Source: Pseudobacteriovorax antillogorgiicola
Lineage (GTDB): Bacteria > Bdellovibrionota_B > Oligoflexia > Oligoflexales > Oligoflexaceae
Direction: 5' to 3'
Assembly (NCBI RefSeq): GCF_900177345.1
Contig: NZ_FWZT01000021.1
Location: 62,001-126,000, forward strand
Length of the DNA: 64,000 nt
The translations under genes were made by a program, and so were the position numbers. Below, one piece after another: positions 44,690 to 53,092 of this stretch. Under the pieces are notes generated by a model. That model ran no database searches and was not told the origin of the DNA. It worked only from the letters and a program-made list of their open reading frames with translations. Within the stretch, counting starts at the first letter, position 1. The number at the start of each line of letters is the position of its first letter.

Positions 44690-45337
44690 ATGATGAAAGA
44701 AGAATTTATCGAGGAACTGAAAGGCGAGCCTGGTACGGATCTTCCTACCGCCAACGATGCCTTCGATTCAAGAAAATACAAGCGGGAGTCTGGAGAGAAG
44801 GCGGCCCAGTTAATACTAGGCATGACCGGTGAAGACGTCCGTCGGGAAGGTCTTTTGCGAACACCCCACCGCTTTGCCAAGGCATTCGACCACTTATTTC
44901 AAGGCTACGATCTCAATCCCCAAACCGCAGTGGGTGAAGGGGTCTTCGATTCCGAGGGCAAGGGCCTCGTCAGCGTTGAAAACGTTGAATTCTACAGCAT
45001 GTGTGAACACCACCTGCTACCTTTCTGGGGTACTGCTACCGTTGCTTATTTTCCCGACAAGAAGATTCTTGGGCTATCGAAAATACCTCGTCTTTTAGAA
45101 ACCTACGCCCGACGTGTGCAGGTTCAGGAGCGGATCACGGAGCAGGTTGCGGCCGCTATCCAGGAACTTATTGCACCGCGAGCTGTTCTTGTTCAAGTCA
45201 AAGCACAGCATCTCTGTATGATGATGAGGGGTGTTGAGAAGCAGACGAGCTTTACGCTTACAGAGAAGGTCGAGGGCTTTGATTCCCTTCAGGCCCACGA
45301 GCAGCAGCAGTTTCTAAGTCTCATGGGGCGTCGCTAA
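44690..45337 (+). CDS. folE: GTP cyclohydrolase I
   Basis: 215 residues from the ATG-ATG pair; a start 24 bases earlier is possible. The zinc and catalytic motifs are present: MCEHHLLPFWG, LGLSKIPRL, RRVQVQERIT and HLCMMMRGVEK. It converts GTP to dihydroneopterin triphosphate for folate. It stands alone here. Confidence 0.95.
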   Translation: MMKEEFIEELKGEPGTDLPTANDAFDSRKYKRESGEKAAQLILGMTGEDVRREGLLRTPHRFAKAFDHLFQGYDLNPQTAVGEGVFDSEGKGLVSVENVEFYSMCEHHLLPFWGTATVAYFPDKKILGLSKIPRLLETYARRVQVQERITEQVAAAIQELIAPRAVLVQVKAQHLCMMMRGVEKQTSFTLTEKVEGFDSLQAHEQQQFLSLMGRR

Positions 45338-45499
45338 GATAGAGTCCGCCCGGAGGAGCGGTAGGTTTCTGGCCTAACCGACGAGATACCTAGGAACTAT
45401 AGTGATCTAGCTGCTGATATTAGAACGATTCTAGGATCCTCTTGATCCTCCTAGCTATTACCGATTGATTAGGCGTAAGGCTCTACAAAAGGAGTTTTT
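45338..45499. other. Intergenic region with an imperfect hairpin
   Basis: An imperfect inverted repeat, CTAGGATC...GATCCTCCTAG, lies at about 45431-45454 after folE. There is no T-run, so it is at most a weak terminator. Confidence 0.35.
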
Positions 45500-45691
45500 A
45501 TGCCTGATTATAAATCTCCCACTTTCTGCTTGTATTATCAGGATTCTACGGACAAATTTGCCAATCAGCAATGGCGACTCGTTAAAAACTACAGAGTAAT
45601 TCGTGCAGATTATGTAAATAATTTCGGGTTATTATGTACAATTCCCCAACGATTACCAGAAAATGCCGCTAACATTGATAACGATTGGTAA
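45500..45691 (+). CDS. Possible small protein upstream of the CheY-like gene
   Basis: 63 residues with a very good ribosome site (AAAAGGAG, 5-base spacer). The sequence is Tyr/Asn/Gln-rich (e.g. FANQQWRLVKNYRVIRADY), with no signal peptide. It ends 14 bases before the likely start of the receiver gene, so the two may be cotranscribed. No relatives recognised. Confidence 0.45.
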   Translation: MPDYKSPTFCLYYQDSTDKFANQQWRLVKNYRVIRADYVNNFGLLCTIPQRLPENAANIDNDW

Positions 45692-45705
45692 CGACGGAGA
45701 TGGTT

Positions 45706-46089
45706 TTGGCAAAGATTCTTCTGGTGGATGACTCAGAGTTTATGCGCTACGAGATTCGTGCTCTGCTAGTTGGCTTAGGGCATGATGTTGTGGAGGCTCA
45801 CGATGGGCTTCAAGGCTACCGCCTCGCTCGGGAACACAAGGATTTTAACCTGATCATTTCAGACTTTAATATGCCTACGTGGGATGGCCTACATATGATC
45901 GCTGAAATCCGAAGCATCGAAGCTTACAAGACGGTGCCGATCGGAATGCTTACCACAGAGTCATCAAAAAACTTGAAATACAAGGGCAAGGAGCTTGGGA
46001 TCACGGTCTGGTATGTGAAGCCCCTCGATCCCGATATATTCTGCAAAACGGTAACGGCTGTTTTAGAGCGAAGCGAACAACCGGCCTGA
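45706..46089 (+). CDS. Single-domain response regulator (CheY-like receiver)
   Basis: 127 residues. The TTG at 45706 follows GGAG with a 6-base spacer and gives the typical MAKILLVDDSEF start, matching the TTG-GCA-A start of the receiver at 36830; the frame is open a little upstream. Receiver residues: VDDSE, Asp in IISDFNMP, Thr in MLTTES and Lys in VKPLD. It is similar to chemotaxis CheY. The REC-CheX protein (22588-23529) could dephosphorylate it, but this is inference. Confidence 0.9.
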   Translation: MAKILLVDDSEFMRYEIRALLVGLGHDVVEAHDGLQGYRLAREHKDFNLIISDFNMPTWDGLHMIAEIRSIEAYKTVPIGMLTTESSKNLKYKGKELGITVWYVKPLDPDIFCKTVTAVLERSEQPA

Positions 46090-46170
46090 GAGGTGATCTG
46101 ATAATTCCATTAATAGCTTGTGAAGCTCTGGCTTTAGAGTGCCTTGATCGAAGCTCTATGGCTCGCAGTT

Positions 46171-46506
46171 TCAAAGTGCCCCTTTGGCTCGCAAAGCATT
46201 TTGCATTTGAACTCCGTGGACGAGGTTGATACCCGCCTCCATAGCTGCTCCCACGTGAATGGCCTCGGTCATCTCATCGGGGTTTGAACCATTTTCCAAG
46301 CAAGCACTGGTATATGCATCAATGCAGTACGGGCATTGCTTCACGTGAGACACGGCCAGTGCAATGAGGGCTTTTTCCCGTTTAGTAAGAGCACCGTCTT
46401 CACCCACCACAGAGTTATAGTATTGAAAAAATTTATCCATTAGCTCGGGGCGAAAGGTGCCTACTTCAGCAAACTTCTTCAGATCTTTGGATTCGTAGTA
46501 ACTCAT
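46171..46506 (-). CDS. Arsenosugar biosynthesis-associated peroxidase-like protein (AhpD/CMD fold)
   Basis: 111 residues from the ATG after AAAGGA; starts in the upstream overlap are out of place. The carboxymuconolactone-decarboxylase fold with CPYCIDAYT (redox CxxC) and HVGAAMEAG is clear. Homologues next to ArsS-type radical SAM genes are named this way. It lies 14 bases after that gene, so the two form an operon. Confidence 0.85.
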   Translation of the reverse strand: MSYYESKDLKKFAEVGTFRPELMDKFFQYYNSVVGEDGALTKREKALIALAVSHVKQCPYCIDAYTSACLENGSNPDEMTEAIHVGAAMEAGINLVHGVQMQNALRAKGAL

Positions 46507-46520
46507 TGTTTTAGGTCCTT

Positions 46521-47558
46521 TTATGATGTGGTATTGCCGCCGCAACTCGATCCAGCGCCAGCAGTACAGCCAAAGCAATGGTCAGCGGTACGAATGGTTC
46601 GTTGTGCGAGGGTTTCTGTGTTCCAATCGAAGATTGTCATGGCTCCGTTAGGGCTATCAATCTCCATATCTAGCACTTGATTGAAGTCACAGTCATAAAT
46701 TTTGCCATCAAAGCTCACACTTACCAAGCTGCGGCACATCACATCTTCCGCGGCAGCAGGGTTAAAAGCAGAAACTAATTTTTCCATATAATCTTCGTAG
46801 CTTTTGAGACGTCGAAGCTGGGCTTTAAACCTGTGAATTGGCATGTTCGTTATAGCAAATAGGTGATTGAAGCTGATATCAAATTTTTCCTTAAGCTCTT
46901 TTTTATAGCTCGCCTCAAGGCTTTTCTGAGGTGGTGGTAGAAATGCGCCAACCGGGTTGTAGACCAGGTTCAGAATTTTATTGCTATCTGGAATGCCGTA
47001 GCCACGTTCGTTAAGCATTTGCAGCGATAGAATGCTTTTCTTGAAAACTCCAGAACCTCTTTGCTTATCGGTAAAAAACTCTTGGTAGTAGGGAAGGCTG
47101 GAAACGATTTCCACCTCTTGTTCGGCGAAGAAGTCCGGTAAATCTGCCAAGCTTTCTTTAGTTTGTGGATGGGGGTCGTGAGTTACAGTTAGGTTATGGC
47201 GTACGATAACCGTTTTCTCAAGCTGACGAGCCTTCGTAACCAACTCTTTAAACCTTGGGTGAAGCTCAGGGGCGCCACCGGTGATGTCGAGAGCCTTGAT
47301 ACTAGGGTTTGATTCAAGGACCTTGATAATTTGGTCTATCACTGCATCACTCATAGCCTCTCGGCGCCGAGGAGATGAGTCGACGTGACAATGAACACAG
47401 GCCTGATTGCACAACTTCGTGATGTTGATTTGAAGGGTCTCTATGGTTCTTGCTTTTAAGTCGAGCCCGCTTGATACTATTTTCTTGGCGAACCCAAATC
47501 TATTTTCTATTTCAGGACTAGCTTTCTCTATTACAATTGATTTGGCGTTTTGGGCCAT
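46521..47558 (-). CDS. arsS: ArsS-type radical SAM protein (C-terminal DUF3641)
   Basis: 345 residues. N-terminal radical SAM core with CNQACVHCH (CxxxCxxC, binds the 4Fe-4S cluster and S-adenosylmethionine) and TGGAPELHP. The C-terminal DUF3641 part has a Cys-rich end (DHCFGCTAGAGSSCGG), typical of ArsS. ArsS acts in arsenosugar synthesis with the methyltransferase ArsM. No arsM is adjacent, so the substrate could differ. The ATG at 47558 is preferred over a TTG 15 bases upstream. Confidence 0.88.
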   Translation of the reverse strand: MAQNAKSIVIEKASPEIENRFGFAKKIVSSGLDLKARTIETLQINITKLCNQACVHCHVDSSPRRREAMSDAVIDQIIKVLESNPSIKALDITGGAPELHPRFKELVTKARQLEKTVIVRHNLTVTHDPHPQTKESLADLPDFFAEQEVEIVSSLPYYQEFFTDKQRGSGVFKKSILSLQMLNERGYGIPDSNKILNLVYNPVGAFLPPPQKSLEASYKKELKEKFDISFNHLFAITNMPIHRFKAQLRRLKSYEDYMEKLVSAFNPAAAEDVMCRSLVSVSFDGKIYDCDFNQVLDMEIDSPNGAMTIFDWNTETLAQRTIRTADHCFGCTAGAGSSCGGNTTS

Positions 47559-47918
47559 GGGCACTGTCTCCAAAGTGATTTTGACGCTCGATCATAGCAG
47601 ACAAACCTTTGTTAACTCAAGGCATTGTCGTTTTAGTGACCTTGAGAAGGGCAAGAGCCTTCCTCAAAGGTTCGGTGATCGGCCCCAAAGGTTACGAAAG
47701 TGTCCTAGGGAATTCCCGGAAAACTCAAAATTTGCATTTCCTTAAACACTGTTTAGGTTTTTGACTGAATTAAGGACCTCGTTTTTCTGTAAAATCGGGA
47801 CTTTAAAAAAATCTTTCAGAAGGTACAGGACTTGCAATTTAGCCAGTGATTTGGAGACTTGCCCTGTTAAGGCCTAGCGTTTTAGAGGAAAAGGCCTCCT
47901 TACTCCCTTTCTTCGAGT
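47559..47918. other. Intergenic region, possible plus-strand RNA before a terminator
   Basis: No gene is seen. A strong plus-strand terminator lies at the right edge, but no plus-strand coding gene precedes it nearer than 46.1 kb (only minus-strand arsS genes intervene). An AAGGCCT...AGGCCTCCTT repeat (47869-47902) suggests local structure. A small RNA may be transcribed here; a TTGACT at ~47761 could be its -35, but no good -10 at 17 bases is seen. Confidence 0.4.
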
Positions 47919-47950
47919 GAGCCCGTGTGGAAACATGGGCTCTTTTTTTT
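47919..47950 (+). terminator. Strong terminator with GGAA loop
   Basis: Ten-bp stem (GAGCCCGTGT / ACATGGGCTC, one G-T pair), a GGAA tetraloop and eight T. It reads on the plus strand and lies before the APP1-type phosphatase gene, so that gene must start after it. Confidence 0.9.
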
Positions 47951-47967
47951 GGCAAAATGTGGCAGGA

Positions 47968-49149
47968 ATGTTTTGCCGCCATTCTGATAAGCTTCGCTCG
48001 GTATACTATCTAAAGGGCTTGATTCCCTTGGAAAGACTTGTCTATGGTGAAGGTCCAGAATACCGAATGATTGGGAATGAGATGGAACGTGCAATGAAGC
48101 GAGACTGCGAGAAAGGCTTTTTACCACCCCGAGAAGACCCTGAAAGCTTGGATATCATGGCAGCCAAAGCTCTGCGGCGGGTGAAGAAAACCCTTCATGT
48201 CGAGCGGCCCTTCGATGCGGTCGCCTATCATGGTTTTTCCGGCCCGCGAGGTGCCTATGTTGTAGGGCGCGTCATTGAAGTGCTGAGGGATAAAAGCCTT
48301 GGCGAAGACAGTCCTTGGTGGATGAATACCCGTGATTTACTGAGCCGCTTCACACGCTCCCGAGCGCCAGGCGTGGAAATTGCGATTCAGATCGGCGATT
48401 CTACTTGGCGTGGTACTAGCGGTGGAACCGGTTATTTTACAGCTCGATTTACAAGACCTGCAGAAGCTCGGCAGGCTAAGATTGAGGTCACCAGTGCCCC
48501 AGAAGGCTTTTCGTTGGTGAGGTATCAGCAAACGATTCCCCTTACTCTGGTGACTCAAAAAACGCCATACATCGTGATTAGCGATATCGATGACACAATT
48601 ATTGAATCAGAAGCTAGCGACCTGTTTCGCTCCGTAAAGTTAGCTTTCACCAACAACGCCCGAACTCGCAATGCGGTGGATGGGATGGCAAATTTGTATC
48701 GTAGCTTAGAAGCGAGAGCAGGTAGCGGCGCACCGCCAGCTTTCTTTTATGTGACCAGTTCTAGCTGGAGTCTTTATGAGATGCTTCAGGATGTGCTGGA
48801 AATCCAGAGGTTCCCCAAAGGTCCCATGCTGATGCAAAGGCTTGGCTTGAAGCAGAATAAATTAGTCAGTATTGGCCACAATCACAAGATCGATAAGATC
48901 AAAACAATCCTAGAGCTGTGCCCCCAAATTCCAGTGATATTGATTGGCGATAGCGGCCAGCAAGATCGGACTATTTATGAATCTGTTGCCAAAATCTACC
49001 CGGATCGGGTGAAAGGGATCTTCATTCGAGACATACTAAACGGACGAGGGAAGCAATCCACTCATCCGCCAGTTTCGGGTGTCATAGCTAAGGACTTTAC
49101 CAATGCATTAGACCTGGAAGAGTATATCAATCAAGCTGTTGATTGCTAA
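47968..49149 (+). CDS. APP1-type phosphatidate phosphatase-like protein (DUF2183)
   Basis: Up to 393 residues. The start is uncertain: it must lie after the terminator; 47968 (ATG) is the first candidate, while 48019 (TTG) or 48067 (ATG) are possible and a TATACT at 48001 would favour a later one. The C-terminal half has the HAD-type catalytic motif SDIDDTIIES, TSSSW and LIGDSGQQD, as in yeast App1, which hydrolyses phosphatidate. The N-terminal half is beta-rich. There is no signal peptide. Confidence 0.82.
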   Translation: MFCRHSDKLRSVYYLKGLIPLERLVYGEGPEYRMIGNEMERAMKRDCEKGFLPPREDPESLDIMAAKALRRVKKTLHVERPFDAVAYHGFSGPRGAYVVGRVIEVLRDKSLGEDSPWWMNTRDLLSRFTRSRAPGVEIAIQIGDSTWRGTSGGTGYFTARFTRPAEARQAKIEVTSAPEGFSLVRYQQTIPLTLVTQKTPYIVISDIDDTIIESEASDLFRSVKLAFTNNARTRNAVDGMANLYRSLEARAGSGAPPAFFYVTSSSWSLYEMLQDVLEIQRFPKGPMLMQRLGLKQNKLVSIGHNHKIDKIKTILELCPQIPVILIGDSGQQDRTIYESVAKIYPDRVKGIFIRDILNGRGKQSTHPPVSGVIAKDFTNALDLEEYINQAVDC

Positions 49150-49190
49150 TATTTCATGATCGCCTGAATTAGCTACGACAGCCTCTAGTA

Positions 49191-49937
49191 TCATAGCTGA
49201 CTCATGCCGCCATCCACTGTGATCTCAGAGCCTGTCATGAATGATGCGTCATCTGACAAGAGAAACGCTGATGCAGCAGCGATTTCTTCTGGCTTACCAA
49301 AACGTCCTAGAGGAACCTGGTTCATAATCTGTTCCGCCATACCTTTCACCTGATCCTCTGGCATCCCCGTGCGATCGAAGAAGTCTGTTCCGATTGGCCC
49401 TGGGCTTACGGCATTGACTCTGATGCTTCGATCTGCCATCTCCCTTGCCAAAACCCGGGTTGCAGTTCTTAGAGCCCCTTTTGTAGATGCGTATAGAATT
49501 GCTCCTTGCATTCCTAAGTTTTGGGCGATGGATGTATTGAGTAAAACGCTGCCACCCTTCTTAATCAAACTGCCCAGCTCTTTTGCATGTAAAATTGGGC
49601 CGCGAACGTTAACATTAAACTGACTATCGAATTGTTCTGAAGTAACCTCTTCAATTGGGGTAAAAACGCCAAACCCTGCATTGAGAAAGAGGCCATCGAT
49701 CTCTCCATACATTTCCTTGACCTTCTGTCCTAGTTCTTCAGCAGCTTTAGGGTCCCCCGCATCATTTGCCAATACATCGATTCGTTCGTGGGCAGCATTT
49801 GCCTTTTCAAGTTTACCTGCGTTGGTTCCGGTAACTAGAACCCGGCCACCCTCTTCAGCGATTCGGATCGCTGTCGCTAAACCAATGCCCCCTGAACCTC
49901 CGGTGATTACAATTGTCTTGCCTTCGAAGCGCATCAT
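49191..49937 (-). CDS. Short-chain dehydrogenase/reductase
   Basis: 248 residues, ATG 5 bases after AAGGAGG. NAD(P) motif TGGSGGIG, NAG in FLNAGFG, active site Ser in LLNTSIA and YASTK, and the C-terminal GSEITVDGG. Substrate unknown; classical SDR length. Single gene. Confidence 0.9.
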   Translation of the reverse strand: MMRFEGKTIVITGGSGGIGLATAIRIAEEGGRVLVTGTNAGKLEKANAAHERIDVLANDAGDPKAAEELGQKVKEMYGEIDGLFLNAGFGVFTPIEEVTSEQFDSQFNVNVRGPILHAKELGSLIKKGGSVLLNTSIAQNLGMQGAILYASTKGALRTATRVLAREMADRSIRVNAVSPGPIGTDFFDRTGMPEDQVKGMAEQIMNQVPLGRFGKPEEIAAASAFLLSDDASFMTGSEITVDGGMSQL

Positions 49938-50033
49938 CACGGCCTCCTTTCTAGTGATCGTTGATGGTAAAACGATGGCTAAGGTCTCATGAGTAAATAA
50001 TGAGTTTTCCCTAGCTGCAAATAAATGTGGCAA

Positions 50034-50341
50034 TAGCTAAGTTGGAGCTAGAGTTCGTTAAAACCTAAATCAGTGGGATTGAGGATGTCTATTTTCAGTC
50101 AGATCCGTTAGGCTTCTGTAAAAGCCATCGACCTTAGGAATTGAAATTCGTTGCAGCGTTTTCCTGCAATTTCGTGGGAAACTTCCTACTGAATGGAACG
50201 AATAGGACTTAGTAAAACTCAGCGCTGATTCTCAAAGCTAAGGTTGGTGAACGAGTTCCGGCCAAGTCGAAACTGGTGCACTTATTGCTTATACAGTTTC
50301 TGTTTAAGCATCATTGGATACCTATCAATACAAAGGGAAGC
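50034..50341. other. Intergenic region, no gene seen
   Basis: 308 bases between the SDR gene and a small acidic-protein gene. Small inverted repeat TTGCAG...CTGCAA (about 50152-50170). No terminator or clear promoter recognised. Confidence 0.5.
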
Positions 50342-50596
50342 ATGATGGAACAAACTTTCGCTCGGAATATTTCCCATGGGAAATTCCTCAAAAAAGCTTA
50401 CGGAAGGTCGACAGTATTGAGAAACCTGGGACCAAAAACCTCGCTATCCAGATGGGAGAATGACGACAGCAAGGACGATGGTTTTTTCGATAGTGACGAG
50501 ACCCTTTGGTGGGAAGATGACGAACTCTTTGAAGATGATCTCGATTGGCTCGTGAGTTTGAGTATTCTTGATGACGGACCAGGTGATATGGATTAG
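50342..50596 (+). CDS. Small acidic protein
   Basis: 84 residues from an ATG (second ATG next) behind AGGGAAG. Basic N-terminal ~40 residues (HGKFLKKAYGRST), then a very acidic Trp/Asp/Glu tail (ETLWWEDDELFEDDLDWL). No known family, no signal peptide. It may bind a basic partner. It is convergent with the di-haem peroxidase gene. Confidence 0.6.
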   Translation: MMEQTFARNISHGKFLKKAYGRSTVLRNLGPKTSLSRWENDDSKDDGFFDSDETLWWEDDELFEDDLDWLVSLSILDDGPGDMD

Positions 50597-50628
50597 GCTG
50601 AGAGCCTTCATGGCTCTCAATTTTAGGT

Positions 50629-51627
50629 CTAGTGCGGTAGTGTTGGAATCGACATAGCAGGATCATCACTGGTGAGAGACTTCAGAAATTCCACCAGATC
50701 CACTTTCTCTTGCCGATTGAGACCGAGCTCGCGAACCTCTTCAGAAACGGTGGGCCGCTTGATGCGACCTCCTTCATTATAAAGGTCGATGATATCGATC
50801 AGCGTCTTTTCAGAACCGTTGTGGGTATAAGGAGCCCTTTGATCGACGTTGCGAAGAGTAGGGGTTTTGAATGTGTGGTTCAGCTCTTCGATCTCCAAAA
50901 TTTTCCCACGACCTAGGTCATCGCTGTTGACACCGATATCGTGAAAACCATCGTCTGTAAACCGCCACCCTGAGTGACAAACAGCGCAGTTTGCCTTGCC
51001 GTTGAACAGAGCAAAACCACGTTTCGCTGAATCGGAAATTGCATCGTCATCACCCTTGATCCAATTGTCAAAGGGAGCTTGACCAGAGACCACCTTGCGC
51101 TCGTAGGTCGCAATTGCTTTACCAATGCGATCTGCTGTCACCTCGCTATCACCAAACGCGGCTTTAAACAGTGGCCCATAGCCAGCAATGGCTTTTAATT
51201 TTGGAAGCAGAGTATCAAGAGGCATATTCATCTCGCCGGCCGCTTGGATTGGCCCAAGAGCTTGGGATTCAAGGGAGTCTTCCCGACCATCCCACATCAT
51301 CAACTCACCCCATGCGAGATTCAAAATAGTCGGGGTGCGTCGACCTAATTTGTTCATACCGTGGCCGGTAGCGGTTGCCATGCCGTCACCCCACGCAAGG
51401 CCGGGGTTGTGGCAGGACGCACATGATATGAAATCCGACGTCGAAAGACGTGGGTCAAAGAAAAGTGTCCAGCCCAGTTTGTACTTGGCCGCGCTGTACT
51501 GATTATCGTCAGGGAAAGGAATGGAATCGGGCCTTTGAAAATCTTTCTTCAGGGCGTCCATATTTGCCAGGGACACTGAAGTGCCAAGCAAGCTGCTTAG
51601 CATGAGGATACTGAGAATGTTTATCAT
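50629..51627 (-). CDS. Di-haem cytochrome c peroxidase/MauG-family protein
   Basis: 332 residues with a signal peptide (to ~residue 21). Two CxxCH haem sites: CASCH (~residue 69) and CAVCH (~residue 217). The surrounding FFDPRLS, GRRTPTILN, MWDGRE and TPTLRN segments are standard for the family. It reduces peroxide or oxidises a partner in the periplasm. It is the last of a three-gene operon after two cupredoxins (13-base gap), which probably pass electrons to it. Confidence 0.93.
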   Translation of the reverse strand: MINILSILMLSSLLGTSVSLANMDALKKDFQRPDSIPFPDDNQYSAAKYKLGWTLFFDPRLSTSDFISCASCHNPGLAWGDGMATATGHGMNKLGRRTPTILNLAWGELMMWDGREDSLESQALGPIQAAGEMNMPLDTLLPKLKAIAGYGPLFKAAFGDSEVTADRIGKAIATYERKVVSGQAPFDNWIKGDDDAISDSAKRGFALFNGKANCAVCHSGWRFTDDGFHDIGVNSDDLGRGKILEIEELNHTFKTPTLRNVDQRAPYTHNGSEKTLIDIIDLYNEGGRIKRPTVSEEVRELGLNRQEKVDLVEFLKSLTSDDPAMSIPTLPH

Positions 51628-51640
51628 CGTTTGTCAACCC

Positions 51641-52117
51641 TTACTTGGATTTGCTGGATTTCGTAACGTTTAAAATGCCTTTCATTCCGAGCATGTCTCC
51701 GTGTCCTGGAACGAGGCAGACATAAGGATAGTATCCGGGCTTCGGAACATCCTTAGACGGAACAATTAATTGAATTTTTTTGCCAGGGGCGAGCATTGGT
51801 GTCATCGCAATCACCATAGGGTGGTTTTTGACTTTTTCCTGGTCATAGTCATTGTTGGCAAAAAACTCCATGACTTCCTTTGTGGAGCCTGGCTTCAGCA
51901 AAGCGATGTTGTGAAGAATTTCCGAGTCCGAAAGTGCTTGGTTATGGAAATCGATCACGATGTCTTTGCCATGAGGCACTTGAACTGCCTCAACATCGAA
52001 GGCGATGTTGTTGCCTTTGGTGCTAAGGTTGATTTTGATTCGGGCTTCGTCGGCAGCTAAGTTTGTCTGAGCGCTGCATAGCGTTAGAAACAAAAGTGAA
52101 CTAACGATCTTATTCAA
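51641..52117 (-). CDS. Cupredoxin (azurin/plastocyanin-like)
   Basis: 158 residues from a TTG 7 bases after AGGAG; this start removes a basic extension and leaves a normal signal peptide (to ~residue 22). Type 1 copper ligands: His in LHNIALL, Cys in YVCLVPGHGDMLGM, followed by His and Met. It is likely a periplasmic electron carrier. It is in an operon between another cupredoxin and a di-haem peroxidase. Confidence 0.88.
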   Translation of the reverse strand: MNKIVSSLLFLTLCSAQTNLAADEARIKINLSTKGNNIAFDVEAVQVPHGKDIVIDFHNQALSDSEILHNIALLKPGSTKEVMEFFANNDYDQEKVKNHPMVIAMTPMLAPGKKIQLIVPSKDVPKPGYYPYVCLVPGHGDMLGMKGILNVTKSSKSK

Positions 52118-52133
52118 GGGGATTCTCCTGTTG

Positions 52134-52457
52134 TTAAGGCTCAACCGTAACTTTAAGCATCATTTTTGGATGGATAGCACAACGCACTGTGGTTTCCTGA
52201 GGCTTTGAAAATGTTTGGACAATAGGTGCTGCACCTTCGACCTGTTTTTGGCTGATTCTCTTTCCATCCACCTTCATCATAATGTGATGGGTTGTGTTAT
52301 CCTCGTTGGTGAACTTGAGAGATTCGCCGACTTTGAGCTTGATCTCTTTTTGACTGAACTGTTTATTTTTCTGCTTTATAGTGTGTTCCTTGGCCACAGC
52401 AGAGAGACCAGCAAAGGGTAAGAAGCCCAAGACCAAGGTAACAATCTTCTTTCTCAC
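52134..52457 (-). CDS. Small cupredoxin-domain protein
   Basis: 107 residues from a GTG behind AGGAGG. Signal peptide (cleavage near residue 22). Copper ligands: His in THHIMM, Cys in VRCAIHPKMM with following His and Met. First gene of the cupredoxin - cupredoxin - di-haem peroxidase operon. Confidence 0.88.
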   Translation of the reverse strand: MRKKIVTLVLGFLPFAGLSAVAKEHTIKQKNKQFSQKEIKLKVGESLKFTNEDNTTHHIMMKVDGKRISQKQVEGAAPIVQTFSKPQETTVRCAIHPKMMLKVTVEP

Positions 52458-52636
52458 AGAGTCCTCCTTTTGTGATTGGGGAGATCCTGTCTTATGATGA
52501 GTCCAACCTAGAGCACTTAAGATTTCCCGCGCTAGTTAAGCATTCGGTAACAGGAGGCGGATACCTGAGGAATATAAGTGGGATAGAATTTCACTTTGTG
52601 GTAATTTTTCTAAAGTAAATATAGGGGCGATCTCTA

Positions 52637-53089
52637 TCATTCCCCTTTATATTCAGACATCCGCTGATGGGCGTTACGAAGGCGTTTACCAATGATCCTG
52701 CAAATATTGAGCATGATTATGCCGAAAATTCGGGGGTTTTTATCGAAGAGATCCATAATTGCAGCGTGCTTAACTTCTAGGACTGCGCACCGGGTTCTTG
52801 AAATAATGTCGATACCGTAAGGCTTTTCGTCGAGAATCATCAGAAGGCCGAAAACCTCCCCTGGCTTCAATTTTTCAACGTTAAACTTGGTTCCGCCCAT
52901 GGCATTTTTTTGAATCTCGGCAATACCCTCGAGGAGAATAAAAATTTGATTTCCCTTGTCACCTTCTTGAATGATCAATTCGTTTGGTTTGTAGTGATGA
53001 ACAGATTGAGAACGGAGGATTCTCTCGACCTCATCTTCGTAAAGTTCAAAGAAAAGCTCGCATCCTTTTAAAACGTGATCGAGTGCCAT
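52637..53089 (-). CDS. Cyclic-nucleotide-binding-fold protein, last gene of the stator-like operon
   Basis: 150 residues: one CRP-type beta-roll (IIQEGDKGNQIFILLEG, then KLKPGEVFGLLMILDEKP) with a C-terminal helix and no HTH, so not a transcription factor. The phosphate-binding cassette is degenerate: after GEVFGLL the usual Arg-[AT]-A is PYGID, so cyclic-nucleotide binding is uncertain. The ATG lies 3 bases after the stop of the MotA/TolQ-like gene, so it is cotranslated and may regulate that channel. The window also has a cyclase (27634-29895). Confidence 0.82.
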   Translation of the reverse strand: MALDHVLKGCELFFELYEDEVERILRSQSVHHYKPNELIIQEGDKGNQIFILLEGIAEIQKNAMGGTKFNVEKLKPGEVFGLLMILDEKPYGIDIISRTRCAVLEVKHAAIMDLFDKNPRIFGIIMLNICRIIGKRLRNAHQRMSEYKGE

Positions 53090-53092
53090 GGC

